Notes: generated from the sequence alone by a model not told the origin. DNA of 64,000 nt from Maniola hyperantus (GCF_902806685.2 NC_048549.1:10557594-10621593); one strand, 5' to 3'; counted from the stretch's first letter, positions 22,401 to 31,505 are shown. Made by a program: numbers and translations.

Positions 22401-25400
22401 CACTTTCGCATTTATAATATTATGTGGAATAATGTGGAATACAATTATTCCATACTAGCTGTTGCCCGCGACTCCGTCCGCGTGAAATTAGGTTTTTAAA
22501 AATCCCGTGGGAACTCTTTGATTTTCCGGGATAAAAAATAGCCTATGTCACTCTCCAGGTCTTTATCTATACACATGCAAAAAATCACGTCGCACCGTTG
22601 CGACGTGATTGAAGGACAAACCAACAAACCAACAAACCCATAAACCGGTAAACCAACAAACAAACACACTTTCGCATTTATAATAAGGGTACTGATAATA
22701 TTATGTGTGTGTGTTTGTTATTATGAATTAATGGATGTGGATATAATAAAAATAAAAAATATATTTTTAACCTGATTTAATTAGGTACAGAGCACAAATA
22801 ATATTATAAATCCAACAGTTACACTAACGAAGGTAATTGGCTAATTTTGTAAGGCTCATTAATTTGCACGGTGTGTCTAATTATAAAGTCAAATCAATCC
22901 ATTAAGTACTTGCCTAGTATGTAGAGTCGGTCGATTAAAATTCTCAGCTAATAATATGCAAGTATTCAGGAAAAACTACGTATACATATATCCTGTCCAG
23001 TAGGATTGTCTGCAAAGTAAAATAAATCGAAAATTATACATAATATCTCATACCCGCGTGTTTAGTCGACGTTAGCCCGACAAGTTTCGAACCCATCCGG
23101 GGTCCTTTTTCACAGGGACTCAGTTCTTCGAAAATCGAAAATTCTTTTAATGATATTATGCACTAGCAAGTACATTATACAAGTTTAAAAATTAATTAAA
23201 ATAATTCTCCTGATAAAAAATCGTTCAAGTGCGAGTCAGATTCACACATGAAGGGTTCCGTACCATCATCGTGCCATAGTACAACTTAACAGTTATTATT
23301 TTTTATTTTTTGAATTATAATTATTTGTTATTATAGCGGCAATAGTGAAAATTTCAACTCTCTACCCTTGCAAAGGTGTGTGAAGTCTGCCAATCACCGT
23401 GGGATGCCAGTATTACTTTAACGTGTCATAGATAACTAGACCAAACATTAAGTTAAATAGACGAAAGAAACAGACTGAAAAACCATTGTTTGCTTTAGGA
23501 AATGATCCATCTCCCAGTATGGTCTCACATACGTAGGCTCGTCGTGTCTGCCATGGTGTTCGGGACGGCTGTACTCTTCATGCTGTGGTTACCTATCCGG
23601 GTGATCAAATACGTGTTGCCTGGATTCCTTCCGTACGCTGTGGCCGTCCATACTGAGGCTCCTGTCAATGAGCTCAGTTTGGAATTACTGTTGTTGCAAG
23701 TAAGTCCATACCAGTGTAATCCGACTTCTCGCTCTAATTTGTTATTCGAAGTGGGATAGCGATAATTAAGTACAGTACGCGGCAGAAAGTAATGTACATC
23801 GGCCTATAGAATGACATTTCGGCTATGTAGAGCGTTGTCTCTGTCGCTCATACCTATGTGACGTTTTGTAGGTCTCAACGACAGAGACAACGCTCTACGA
23901 AACTGCTCTCTTTCCAAAGGTCGATGTACAATATTTCCTGCCGGGTAATGTAGTTTTGATGCTATAGTATTGGACGTGCACACTGGAGATTAAACTTCGG
24001 AAATCTAAATATATAAAAGGAAAAGGTGACTGACTGACTGATCTATCAACACACAACTCAAACTACTGGATGGATCGGGCAGAAATTTGGCATGCAGATA
24101 GCTATTGTTACGTAGACATCCGCTAAGTAAGGGTTTTGGAAAATTCAACCCCTAAGAGGGTGAAATAGGTGTTTAAACCGCGGACAAAGTCGCGAGCATA
24201 AGCTAGTAGTTTTGTAACACCCAACCCTGTTGTTTCAGGTGATCCTACCAGCACTTCTAGAACAATCTCACACACGTACATGGCTGAAGGCAGGCCTTCG
24301 CGCGTGGTGCGCCTGCGCGGCCGGAGCCCTGGGGCTGCGCTCATATTTGTTAGGGGAGGCTTCGAGGGATAACGAGCCTAATCCCCCTCCACATCCACCG
24401 CATCAATTGGGGGCTGCTCATCGGGTAAGATTAAAGTGTTTCTCTTTTTAGGACTTTAGTTGTTTGCCTGCCTTTCCATCCGTTCGTCCGTTCGTACTTT
24501 CGTCCGTCCTTGTGTCAAGGCCTTCAGAAACGGTTTGAGATACCTAGTTGACAATACTGAATACTAGAGTCAATTGCCTCTGGGCTCTAAGGCTGAGATC
24601 TATAGGGCGCACTCTGACTTAGGCAAAGGTTTTCACAGAAATCTGTCTCGTTTTAACTCAATCTTAAGTCTGAGCAAAGTCAAAGTGCGCTCTATAGGTC
24701 TCAAAATAAGGCACATACTTTAGAGCACACTTTGAGTTTGCTCAGACACTTTTAAAACAAGATACCGTTATTAATTATCGTTAGTCCTACGGGAATTTTA
24801 AACCTAAATTTACGCGGCTTTAAGGGTTCCGTATCCGTACCTGAAGGGTTCTAACGGGACCCTATTTCTAAGCCTCCGCTGTCTGTCCGTCCCTCTGTCA
24901 GCGGGCAGTATCTCGTGAAACGGAATCTGTAGGGTTAAAATTTTCACAGAATGTGTATTTCTGTTGCCGTTATAACAACAAAAATAATAAAAATGGCCTC
25001 CATGAAAATGAAAAAACATGACTTGACTCGCACATGGCCGGTTTTTTATTAAGTATGATTTTGTTCTAGGCTCTGATGTGGCGCGACGGGCCGGCCGGGT
25101 TCGAGCCGTACGTGCGAGTGTCGTGGTTCCCCGTGCGGTTGGGAGCTCTGCTAGCGTTGGTGTCTGTTTCACTCGTCATGGCCAGCGCGCTTACTCTTGT
25201 AAGTTCATTTTGTTACGTATAGACTGAGTAAAAAATCTAGACAAAGGAACGTTTGCTTTCTCATGCACACTAAAAAGAGAGCACAGATAAAGTTAATAAG
25301 TTAATAAGTTACGCATGGCTACGCGGAATCATTTACTGTAAAAGCAGCTTCGCTGTGGAATGCACTTCCGGTCGAAATAAGACGCTCCAAATCGCTGGCA

Positions 25401-28400
25401 ATCTTTAAAAACCGTGTCAAGAAACACTATCTGTTACTGTAGATTTTCTGCCATAACTATATGTACAGTTAGCTATGTAGTATGTATTATTTTTTTAATT
25501 ATACTATATTGATTTTATATAGTATTTATATACATGTATATTGTATATATTATATTATATTTTATAGTATGTACCTATTAGAGTGTATGTGTTTATATAT
25601 ACCTATATATATTTATATATATATTATATTTATAGCTACATTGCGACTCCCCGTCTTACAGTTCTATAAGTTCTTAAGTATGGGTTGCCTGGAAGAGATC
25701 ACTTTAGTGATAAGGTCGCCCTTTGTTTTTTAAGTGTATCCTGTATTCTTACTCTCTGTAAATCTATTGACAATAAAGTTATTTTAAATTAAATTAAATT
25801 AAGTTAATAAAACTGGTTTTTCTCCTATTGGTCGTTGTAAAAAATGCGTATTTTGGGAAAACTTCGAGATTTTTTGTATCGAGTCAAATTGTGCCAATCG
25901 TGTTTTGGCTCTCGTAATTCACTGAAGAATATCTTTAATTTTTATAATAAAAAAATTTTAGTTTTTGAGGCCAAAAGTTAATTCTTTGAACATTCGAAAT
26001 GTGTCTCAACACCCCTTTTGGGCTGCATTTCGCCTTAACAACAGTATTTAATGGGTGTTTTTTTATTATAGGTGATACCCGTGGCTATAGGGAGAAAAGT
26101 CATGGCACTATGGTTACCGAAGGCATCGGAAGGTGTCCATGAACTATATACGGCAGCGTGCGGTAAGTAAATCGCTTTCATTTACCTATAACGACGCATT
26201 CCGAATACTCATGGCATTGCCGAGGTATTGCAGTGCTTCTACTATGTTTGCCGAAGCGGGGGTGCCCGACTTCTATTGTATTGTTAGAACTCGCGTAGCA
26301 TCCTTTTGGGAAAGACTTCGGAACTCTAACAATGCAATACTCAAGGTCGTTTGTGAAGGGATGCCCATTGCCCAGCCCTATTTTTAGTTATTGGCTATCT
26401 GTACACCATGATAAGAACAGAAAGTAATACCTGTGACATCTGAAATGAGTTTTTTAACCATTTCAGTTAGTCGTAAGGTATTTTAATGTATAATGTATTA
26501 TGTGTATGCTTTATAATGCTAATTTATTGTAAATTTTAAATGTGTATATGGGTTTTTTATGCCTGAAAATAAAAAACTATTATTATTATTATACAGTTCT
26601 TGCAATTCACGAAGGCGAGTGAACTTTACTTGTGGTTACGTCTTATGTGACATTACGTATGTGTGCTCGCAAACGCACACATTTAGTGTACCTTATGTAT
26701 TATGTATACCGATACGACTTAAACACAAGCATGAGTAACTCGCCTTGGTAAAATGCAAGAACTATACCCGCGGGATGATAACGTAAAACGTTGCAGTAGC
26801 GACAGCAACGCGATAGCAGTAGCAATGCGACAGTTAATTTGCTGTCTTTCTTCTTCTTCTTCTTATTTTGTTTTGTGGCTATTGCTGTCTCTCTCTAGCC
26901 GGACGTTTGACAGCAATGATCGCGAGATTTACTGTCGTAAGCCTGTCGCGAGATACGTAATCACCCCGCCGGTTTAGGGAGACGAGCCAATAGGCAAAAT
27001 GAAGCGGCCGTTATCTGGGAACTGGGAAGTCGCCTTTGAAGTTTTATAATATACTTAGCTTATGCTCGCGACTGTGTCCGCGTGGACTACACAAATTTTA
27101 AACCCCTTTTTTACCCCCCTTAGGGGTTGAATTCACAAAAATCTTTTCTTAGCGGTTGTCTACGTCGTAACAGCTATCTGCATGTCAAATTTTAGCCCGA
27201 TACGTCCAGTAGTTTGAGCTGTGCTATAGAACAGTCAGTCAGTCACCTTCTCATTTTATATATTTAGATATAGTAATATATATATAGATGTGTTTCAATT
27301 TGCACTTGGCCAGTGTGGTGCACTATGGCCTAAAGCCCTAAACCACTCTCATTTAGGCTGGCGATAAGTTAAGATACCTTTTTAGGAATGTACGTGTGTT
27401 GGGCGGCGGGACGGGGCGGAGCGCTAGCGGCTGGCTGGGCGCAGGGTGGTAGGGCTGCGCTGTTGGCTCGGGCCGCGCTGTGGACTCGACGCGCGGCTAG
27501 GGCTGCGCTAGCGGCTTTAGCATTGCTGGGACTCGTTCCGCTTATGTTTGGATTGCTATTGGAACTGGTAAGAGTCTCATATTTAGATAAAGTAATCCCA
27601 CAATACAATTTTTTTTTTAAAGAATATTAGCCATATTAAATGGCTAATATTCCCCTTTCCTCTCCAACTAAGCGTCAAACTTGTGCTAGGAGTAGGTAAG
27701 ACAATAGTGCAACGGGCGGGGTTCGAACCGTCGACCTTTCGGTTTTCAGTCCATTCCTTTACCCGTTGAGCTATTGACGATCCTATGTATTTATATATTA
27801 TAAAATCTTATTATCTATCTATCTATTATAAAATGTCGATTCGACTTTATTTTGTATTTGACTTTTACAGTAAGTGAAACAATAGTTTTTAATCTATGGC
27901 ACTAACTACCAAGTAGTTTTAAACACCTCGATAAAAGATGGCGGCTGCAAAACAGCTGTTCTGTTTTGAGTCCGCTATTTGAAAACTGACGGAAATAACG
28001 TTTGTTTTTGTCCGAAAAAAATCTGACTTCGAGCGATGACGCACTTATCCGATCCGAGTCCGTGAAAATACGATCCTTTTTGTTTTACGAACTGTTTTTA
28101 TTGTAGCTTATGACATATTATGTCGTAGATATTTTTTATATCCGTATTTTCACGGATTCGGATCGGATGAGTGCTCTCAAGTCACACCTGAGGATTTACA
28201 CTCAAATTAAAATGTCATAAAATATCTATAGGATTTATTATTGTTCTAGGTATTAGTAATACCACTTCGGGTGCCGCTAGAACAATCGCCAGTATTATTC
28301 GTATGGCAAGATTGGGCCCTCGGCGTCCTATACACGAAGATAGTCTGTGCTCTCACTATGATGGGCCCGGATTGGAGTATGCGACGGGCCATTGAGAAGG

Positions 28401-30151
28401 CGTATAGAGATGGAATTCGAGAGATGGATCTCAAGTAAGTGTTCAGAAAGGCATTAAAATAGGTGCCACATTTCTGTCTATGACAGATTTGGATGGTTGG
28501 AAGTCTTTACAGAAAGGATCGTGACCATATGGCGCCGCGGCGGGGCGATTACGTATCTCGCGACAGGCGTAAATCTCGCGATCAAACGTCCGGCTAGACT
28601 GAGACAGCAATAGCCACAAAGCAAGATAAGAAGTAGAAGAAGAGAGACAGCAAATGAACTGTCGCATTGCTACTGCTGACTGCTGTCGTATTGCTACGGA
28701 TACCATAGCGCTGTCCTGGCCCCGCCTGTATAGTAACTATATAGTAACCAGGGTCGCCATGTAGTGTGACTACATGGCGACCCTGGTTACTAGGTGATAA
28801 TTCAAACACGTCAGCTCGGTGGCTAGACCTCTTTATTACTACTCAACTTATATCTAGTACATACACTCACTACATTTCTTAATTCGCTTTCTTTAATTTT
28901 TATAATATCCTCTACCCTAAGGTTGCCTGGATCGCTATTTTAGCGATAAGGCCGCCTATTGTACATGCTATCGTTATATTTCTATTGTTTTGGTGTACAA
29001 TAATATTTTACTTTTACTTTTGCTTACATTTTCATTTACATCTATTTTTTTATTTTCACCAGATTTATACTGCGCGAGGTGGCGGCACCGTTAGTGCGAT
29101 GGCTGGGCCTCGCGCTGGCGGTGCCTTACGCGCTCGCGCACAGCGTGGCGCCGCTTGTGGTGACTGCGCCCGCGCAGCGCAACTTGCTAGTGCGCCGGGT
29201 GTACCCTGCGCTGCTGCTGCTGGCCATGCTCGCCGGCCTCGCGCTCTTCCAGGTAAGTGACGTGCCAGGTGGCTGAAAGAATGATCATCATCATCATCAT
29301 CATGATCAACCCATCGCCGGCTCACTACAGAGCACGGGTCTCCTCTCAGAGTAAGAAGGGTTTTGGCCATAGTCTACCACGCTGGCCATGTGCGGATTGG
29401 TAGACTTCACACACCTTTGAGAACATTATGGAGAACTCTCGGGGATGCAGGTTTCCTCACGATGTTTTCCTTCACCGTTAAAGCAAGTGACATTTAATTA
29501 GTTAAAACGCACAACTCCGAAAAGTTAGAGGTGCGTGTCCGGGATCGAACCCCCGACCTCCGATTAGAAGGCGGACGTCCTATCCAGTAGGCTATCACAG
29601 CTTTTTGGTAGAATGATAGATGATAGAAATCTCTTAAGGATGAACTCTTCTTATCGCACGATCTGATAATCGCCCATCATCATCACTACCAGCACCATCA
29701 CACCACCATCATCACTAACACAATCATCGCTGCCACCAGCATTAGTTCCACCACCGCTATTACCAACACCACCATAACCAACCACCATCATCTTCACTAT
29801 CAACACCATCACCACCACCACTACGATTACCACCAAGGACACTACCATTTCCATCACCGCCAACACTACCACTATCATTACCACCACCACCATCACCACC
29901 ACCCAATTAAATTTGGTTTGTCTGTCCTTTTCTTATTACATTGGTAAGGAAGAGATGCGAATACTCAAAATTTTAGTTGCGCTCAGAATCAGTATCATTG
30001 CCTATTTTTTTTACAGATACGTCAATTCCGCAAACTGTACGAGCACATAAAGAACGACAAGTACCTCGTCGGGCAAAGACTCGTCAACTACGACCATCGG
30101 CGGCACAAACAACAGCAACAACAACAACAAAACACCGTCACCTCCAACTAG
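18403..30151 (+). CDS. MARCHF6: E3 ubiquitin ligase MARCHF6 (TEB4/Doa10), ten exons
   Basis: ER-membrane E3 ligase of ER-associated degradation, working with UBE2J2/UBE2G2-type E2s on membrane and sterol-pathway proteins. Exons: 18403-19458, 21788-22039, 23499-23699, 24239-24424, 25070-25198, 26072-26162, 27386-27567, 28250-28434, 29063-29252, 30017-30151; about 868 residues against 910 in human. The N-terminal RING-CH is complete: Cys12, Cys15, Cys29, Cys31, His39, Cys42, Cys55, Cys58. Many hydrophobic spans follow, with an acidic Asn/Asp/Glu-rich cytosolic loop near residues 186-230. The C-terminus RQFRKLYEHIKNDKYLVGQ matches the conserved C-terminal element of the family, followed by seven Gln. 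Every junction is GT-AG and in phase. Introns hold many MITEs and SINEs. The start could be either of two adjacent ATG codons. Confidence 0.96.
19528..19694. mobile_element. Fold-back MITE, TCTCTAAACTAAACT family
   Basis: Arms TTGGGGCCGCTTTTCTTGT plus ACACAATCTCTAAACTAAAC face TTTAGTTTAGAGATTGTGT plus ACAAGAGAATCAGCCCCAA. A related copy is at 42178-42345. In MARCHF6 intron 1. Confidence 0.75.
19928..20402 (-). mobile_element. GGCCAAGTGCGAGTC-family repeat, near full length
   Basis: On the - strand it starts AAAAACCGGCCAAGTGCGAG and ends near AACGGAACCC, with internal TTTGATTTATCGTGCAAAA (read on +) and a TCTG/TCCG simple repeat at 19978-20048. Related copies at 48110-48530 and 54155-54595. 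Family class not known to me. Confidence 0.75.
20450..20655 (+). repeat. GGTGACTGACTGACTG-family repeat
   Basis: ATAAAAGGAAAAGGTGACTG, ATCTATCAACGCAC, CTCAAACTACTGGATGGAT and GTGTAGTCCGC blocks. Five other copies occur in this window. MARCHF6 intron 1. Confidence 0.7.
20674..20705. repeat. Perfect 32-bp palindrome
   Basis: Two 16-nt arms with no spacer: AATCTTAGTACATGAT followed directly by its reverse complement. Confidence 0.9.
20706..21350 (+). other. MARCHF6 intron 1, no recognised element
   Basis: Non-coding; includes a CTGGGCTGGCTGGCC-rich patch near 21030. Nothing assigned. Confidence 0.45.
21355..21530 (-). repeat. RTE-type 3' tail repeat (partial)
   Basis: ATCCATACTAATATTATAAA then TGCAAAAGTAACTGC and GACGAAATTTGGCACATACA; followed by AAAGTA repeats to 21530. 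Confidence 0.65.
21788..22039 (+). CDS. MARCHF6: MARCHF6 exon 2
   Basis: Acceptor CCCTTTTAG. Codes IGVIPLVCGWWLDLCSLSMF, DRESSLQAAPWTLMFIHWL and PGVLWFLKNLNDPDF, a strongly conserved central block. Donor GTGTGT at 22040. Phase 0 at both ends. Confidence 0.95.
22255..22700 (+). repeat. Two RTE-type 3' tail repeats
   Basis: The first unit (22255-22430) ends CACACTTTCGCATTTATAAT. The second (22453-22688) starts ACTAGCTGTTGCCCGCGACT and ends CTTTCGCATTTATAATAAGG. The two units are different subtypes (CTAGCAGACAG versus CACGTCGCACCGTTGCG). MARCHF6 intron 2. Confidence 0.8.
22701..23215 (+). other. MARCHF6 intron 2 remainder with TTCGAACCCATCCGGGG motif
   Basis: AT-rich. At 23056-23125, GTTAGCCCGACAAGTTTCGA and CATCCGGGGTCC match a common lepidopteran repeat, related by eye to 38440-38530. 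No coding signal. Confidence 0.4.
23218..23390 (+). repeat. GGCCAAGTGCGAGTC-family head joined to SINE tail
   Basis: TTCAAGTGCGAGTCAGATTC and GGGTTCCGTACCATC begin it. At 23355 it changes to CAAAGGTGTGTGAAGTCTGC, the tail of the other SINE family. Confidence 0.55.
23499..23699 (+). CDS. MARCHF6: MARCHF6 exon 3
   Basis: Acceptor TTGCTTTAG, donor GTAAGT. Codes EMIHLPVWSHIRRLVVSAMV and WLPIRVIKYVLPGFLPY. The in-frame ATG at 23502 is internal. Confidence 0.94.
23773..23946. mobile_element. MITE, CAGTACGCGG family
   Basis: Left end CAGTACGCGGCAGAAAGTAA after TA; the right arm GGTCGATGTACAATATTTCC is degenerate. Inner arms GTAGAGCGTTGTCTCTGTCG and its inverse. MARCHF6 intron 3. Confidence 0.8.
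24006..24211 (+). repeat. GGTGACTGACTGACTG-family repeat
   Basis: From ATATATAAAAGGAAAAGGTG to GTCGCGAGCATAAGCTAGT. Ends about 27 bp before MARCHF6 exon 4. Confidence 0.75.
24239..24424 (+). CDS. MARCHF6: MARCHF6 exon 4
   Basis: Acceptor TTGTTTCAG, donor GTAAGA. Codes VILPALLEQSHTRTWLKAGL, then ALGLRSYLLGE and a Pro/His-rich loop. GC-rich against an AT-rich intron. Confidence 0.92.
24590..24771. mobile_element. MITE, GAGATCTATAGGGCGCACT family
   Basis: GGCTGAGATCTATAGGGCGC and CTTAAGTCTGAGCAAAGTC followed by AAAGTGCGCTCTATAGG form inverted arms. Relatives at 31447-31505 and 33612-33965. MARCHF6 intron 4. Confidence 0.65.
24819..25046 (-). repeat. GGCCAAGTGCGAGTC-family variant next to exon 5
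   Basis: Right end GACTCGCACATGGCCGGTTT and left end AAGGGTTCCGTATCC. Its terminal poly-T abuts the exon 5 acceptor region. Confidence 0.65.
25070..25198 (+). CDS. MARCHF6: MARCHF6 exon 5
   Basis: Acceptor TTGTTCTAG, donor GTAAGT. Codes EPYVRVSWFPVRLGALLALV and SLVMASALTL. A dispersed repeat ends only about 23 bp before the acceptor. Confidence 0.92.
25312..25800 (+). mobile_element. LINE 3' end (Jockey/CR1-like)
   Basis: 25314-25441 codes HGYAESFTVKAASLWNALPV then RRSKSLAIFKNRVKKHYL and a stop, the usual C-terminus of Jockey/CR1 ORF2. A TA-rich 3' UTR follows, with GGAAGAGATCACTTTAGTGA at 25690 and an ATTAA-repeat end. MARCHF6 intron 5. Confidence 0.7.
26072..26162 (+). CDS. MARCHF6: MARCHF6 exon 6
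   Basis: Acceptor TTTTTATTATAG, donor GTAAGT. Codes VIPVAIGRKVMALWLP and HELYTAACG, matching the family's ELYTAACG. One base is left for exon 7. Confidence 0.92.
26170..26590 (+). mobile_element. LINE 3' fragment related to 12006-13346
   Basis: Codes YNDAFRILMALPRYCSASTM and FYCIVRTRVASFWERL, parallel to YNNAFRMLMGLPRFCSASGM of the copy in Papst2. Stop at 26387; ends in a TTA-type microsatellite (26577-26593). Starts within 10 bp of the exon 6 donor. Confidence 0.8.
26595..26763. mobile_element. Fold-back MITE, CAGTTCTTGCA ends
   Basis: Left end CAGTTCTTGCAATTCACGAA with GGCGAGT; the right end is ACTCGCCTTGGTAAAATGCA then AGAACT. TA flanks both sides. MARCHF6 intron 6. Confidence 0.75.
26790..26985 (+). 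repeat. Dispersed repeat, inverted partner at 28530-28712
   Basis: Shares GCAATGCGACAGTT, TTGCTGTCT, TAGCCGGACGTTTGA, ATCGCGAGATTTAC and GCGAGATACGTAATC with the opposite-strand copy at 28530-28712. Confidence 0.75.
27050..27275 (-). repeat. GGTGACTGACTGACTG-family repeat
   Basis: Begins TTAGCTTATGCTCGCGACTG and ends CAGTCAGTCAGTCACCTTC. MARCHF6 intron 6. Confidence 0.75.
27386..27567 (+). CDS. MARCHF6: MARCHF6 exon 7
   Basis: Acceptor CTTTTTAG, donor GTAAGA. Completes the Gly codon and continues MYVCWAAGRGGALAAGWAQG, then an Ala/Arg-rich stretch and LLGLVPLMFGLLLEL. Unusually GC- and Ala-rich; conserved ends support it. Confidence 0.9.
27611..27783 (-). mobile_element. tRNA-Phe-derived SINE, copy 3
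   Basis: Reverse-strand copy with B box region GGGGTTCGAACCGTCG (read on +) and TTCGGTTTTCAGTCC; the tail hairpin GAATATTAGCC / GGCTAATATTC is intact. MARCHF6 intron 7. Confidence 0.85.
28022..28182. mobile_element. Fold-back MITE, CATCCGATCCGAATCCG arms
   Basis: CACTTATCCGATCCGAGTCC then GTGAAAATACG faces CGTATTTTCACGGATTC then GGATCGGATGAGTGC; outer TGACTT and AAGTCA also pair. MARCHF6 intron 7. Confidence 0.75.
28250..28434 (+). CDS. MARCHF6: MARCHF6 exon 8
   Basis: Acceptor TTGTTCTAG, donor GTAAGT. Codes VLVIPLRVPLEQSPVLFVWQ and DWALGVLYTKIVCALTMMGP, near-identical in pattern to the vertebrate protein. Ends with two bases of a Lys codon. Confidence 0.95.
28530..28712 (-). repeat. Inverted partner of repeat at 26790-26985
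   Basis: GATTACGTATCTCGCGACAG, GTAAATCTCGCGATCAAACG and AACTGTCGCATTGC are the reverse complement of the other copy. The pair flanks MARCHF6 exons 7 and 8. Confidence 0.75.
28742..28792. repeat. Perfect 24-bp inverted repeat, 3-nt loop
   Basis: Arm TAGTAACCAGGGTCGCCATG then TAGT, loop GTG, then the exact reverse complement ending GACCCTGGTTACTA. MARCHF6 intron 8. Confidence 0.9.
28895..29005 (+). repeat. LINE 3' UTR remnant with stem-loop
   Basis: GGTTGCCTGGATCGCTATTT then TAGCGATAAGGCCGCC resembles the GGTTGCCTGGAAGAGATCAC end of the LINE at 25312-25800. Confidence 0.5.
29063..29252 (+). CDS. MARCHF6: MARCHF6 exon 9
   Basis: Acceptor TTTTCACCAG, donor GTAAGT. Codes REVAAPLVRWLGLALAVPYA and RNLLVRRVYPALLLLAMLAG, two membrane spans. 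Very GC-rich (GCGC repeats) compared with the flanking introns. Confidence 0.94.
29282..29606 (-). mobile_element. tRNA-derived SINE (second family), full copy
   Basis: Reverse strand: the tRNA-like head at 29530-29606 has B box GGGGGTTCGATCCCGG and anticodon-arm region CCGCCTTCTAATCGGAGG. The body has CACGATGTTTTCCTTCACCG and GTAGACTTCACACACCTTTG (read on +), and the end is a GATGAT repeat. MARCHF6 intron 9. Confidence 0.85.
29672..29907. repeat. ACC/ATC microsatellite
   Basis: About 235 bp of CATCACCACCACT-type imperfect trinucleotide repeats, strongly strand-asymmetric (almost no G on +). MARCHF6 intron 9. Confidence 0.9.
30017..30151 (+). CDS. MARCHF6: MARCHF6 exon 10 (terminal)
   Basis: Acceptor TTTTTTACAG. 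Codes IRQFRKLYEHIKNDKYLVGQ, RLVNYDHRRHK, seven Gln, NTVTSN and TAG. The conserved C-terminal element is complete. Confidence 0.95.
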   Translation: MRQFRKLYEHIKNDKYLVGQRLVNYDHRRHKQQQQQQQNTVTSN

Positions 30152-31300
30152 GGAGAGAGATAGCAGATAATGGCGGCCGGGCGTGCGACAGAGACAGGCT
30201 TGTTCTCCTTCTATGCACTTGTGCGACTAGATTTTAAGGTAACTTTTGCAGGCCGGTCGCGTATTTATTGTCGGATCCGATTATTGTTAATCGATTATTT
30301 TTACGACATGATGTGTCTCGGGTCCGATTATTTTTTCGACATGATGTGTCTGATCCGATTAGTGGAAATCGATTATTTTTTCGATATGATATGTCTTGGG
30401 TCCGATTGTTGTAAATCGATTATTTATTTTTTCGACATTGTGTTCCAATCAATGTAAATTTCAGTGCCTTTTGTTTGGTTAAGTACTCCTCTAATCGATT
30501 TCAGTCATTATTAAGCTCAACAGGTTTTAGTGGATTCTTGTGTTTTAATTTTGTTAATTTTTACAAATAATTAAAAAAAGTTAGGGTCAGGTTGCATCAA
30601 CCTTTTAAATGTGTTTAAGTAAATTTTTCTATCCCTGTACTATTTGTCACTGGAATAAATTTATATGTCAAAAAGTGACAGCTTTTCAAAATTTTACTAA
30701 ACCAGATTCAAACAGTTGCAAGTTGGCCTTAGTATGTGTTGATGTTGACAGTAATAATTGCACTGCAAATCTATCGAAAATGTACCGCCAACAAAAAAAA
30801 TACTTGCTTATTTACTTGATTTTTACTAACTTAAATGCTTGATGATTTAGAAAATCTTTAAATTAATTTGAGTTCTATGAGCGAATATTTTTTAAATGCA
30901 AATAATATGGAAAATAATTTTGTGTTTGTAAATCCATGCCTGACATTCAACTCGCATTCGAATTAATCTAGATTTTCTTTTCAAAATCGTCATATTAATC
31001 GTGGTATGTACCCGTTATTTATTACATTATAATAGATCTTTTTTATAATGTAGACCACCACTAAGACATGTTTTTCAGAAATTCCATCCAAGCAAAGGAT
31101 CCGAGGAAAGGTGGATCAACTAGTCGTCGATAAATATAATCGGATCCGACAGTAGGATGTTTGCGGTTGGCCTTAGTCTAATTTTACCATAGCTTGGAGG
31201 TTTGCGTTCGATAATTTTTGTGGGTTCATAACTTCATAAATGATTGTAAAAAATGTGATAAAAATGATTGATAAAAACTATGAATAAAAGCAATATTAAA
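30152..31300 (+). other. MARCHF6: MARCHF6 3' untranslated region (inferred)
   Basis: AT-rich non-coding sequence with a minisatellite at 30273-30444. A possible polyadenylation signal AATAAA lies at 31283-31288. Extent is inferred. Confidence 0.45.
30273..30444 (+). repeat. Minisatellite in MARCHF6 3' UTR
   Basis: Four imperfect units starting TCCGATTA or TCCGATTG, with internal AATCGATTATTTTT and CGACATGATGTGTCT. Spacing alternates about 47, 31 and 47 bp, because the second unit lacks the AATCGATT part. Confidence 0.75.
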
Positions 31301-31446
31301 TATTGTAAATTAGTGTCATTTCTTACCTAACTTGAAGCACTTATTCATCGATTTTTTTTTTCTTTCTATGTGGCTATGATTTCGAAAAACTCAATTCTAA
31401 GGCCGGCCACATGTTATCAGAAATTGTCTGTCAGAAATTTTTCTGT

Positions 31447-31505
31447 AATTTCAATTGAAACTTAAGTCTGAGCAAAGTCAAAGTACGCTCTGTAGATCTC
31501 AGTCA
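31447..31505 (+). repeat. Fragment of GAGATCTATAG MITE family
   Basis: CTTAAGTCTGAGCAAAGTC and AGTACGCTCTGTAGATCTCA match one arm of the element at 24590-24771. Confidence 0.6.

Noticed and set aside
29651..29902. Val/Met-rich - strand protein
   Set aside because: Translation of a trinucleotide microsatellite in an intron.
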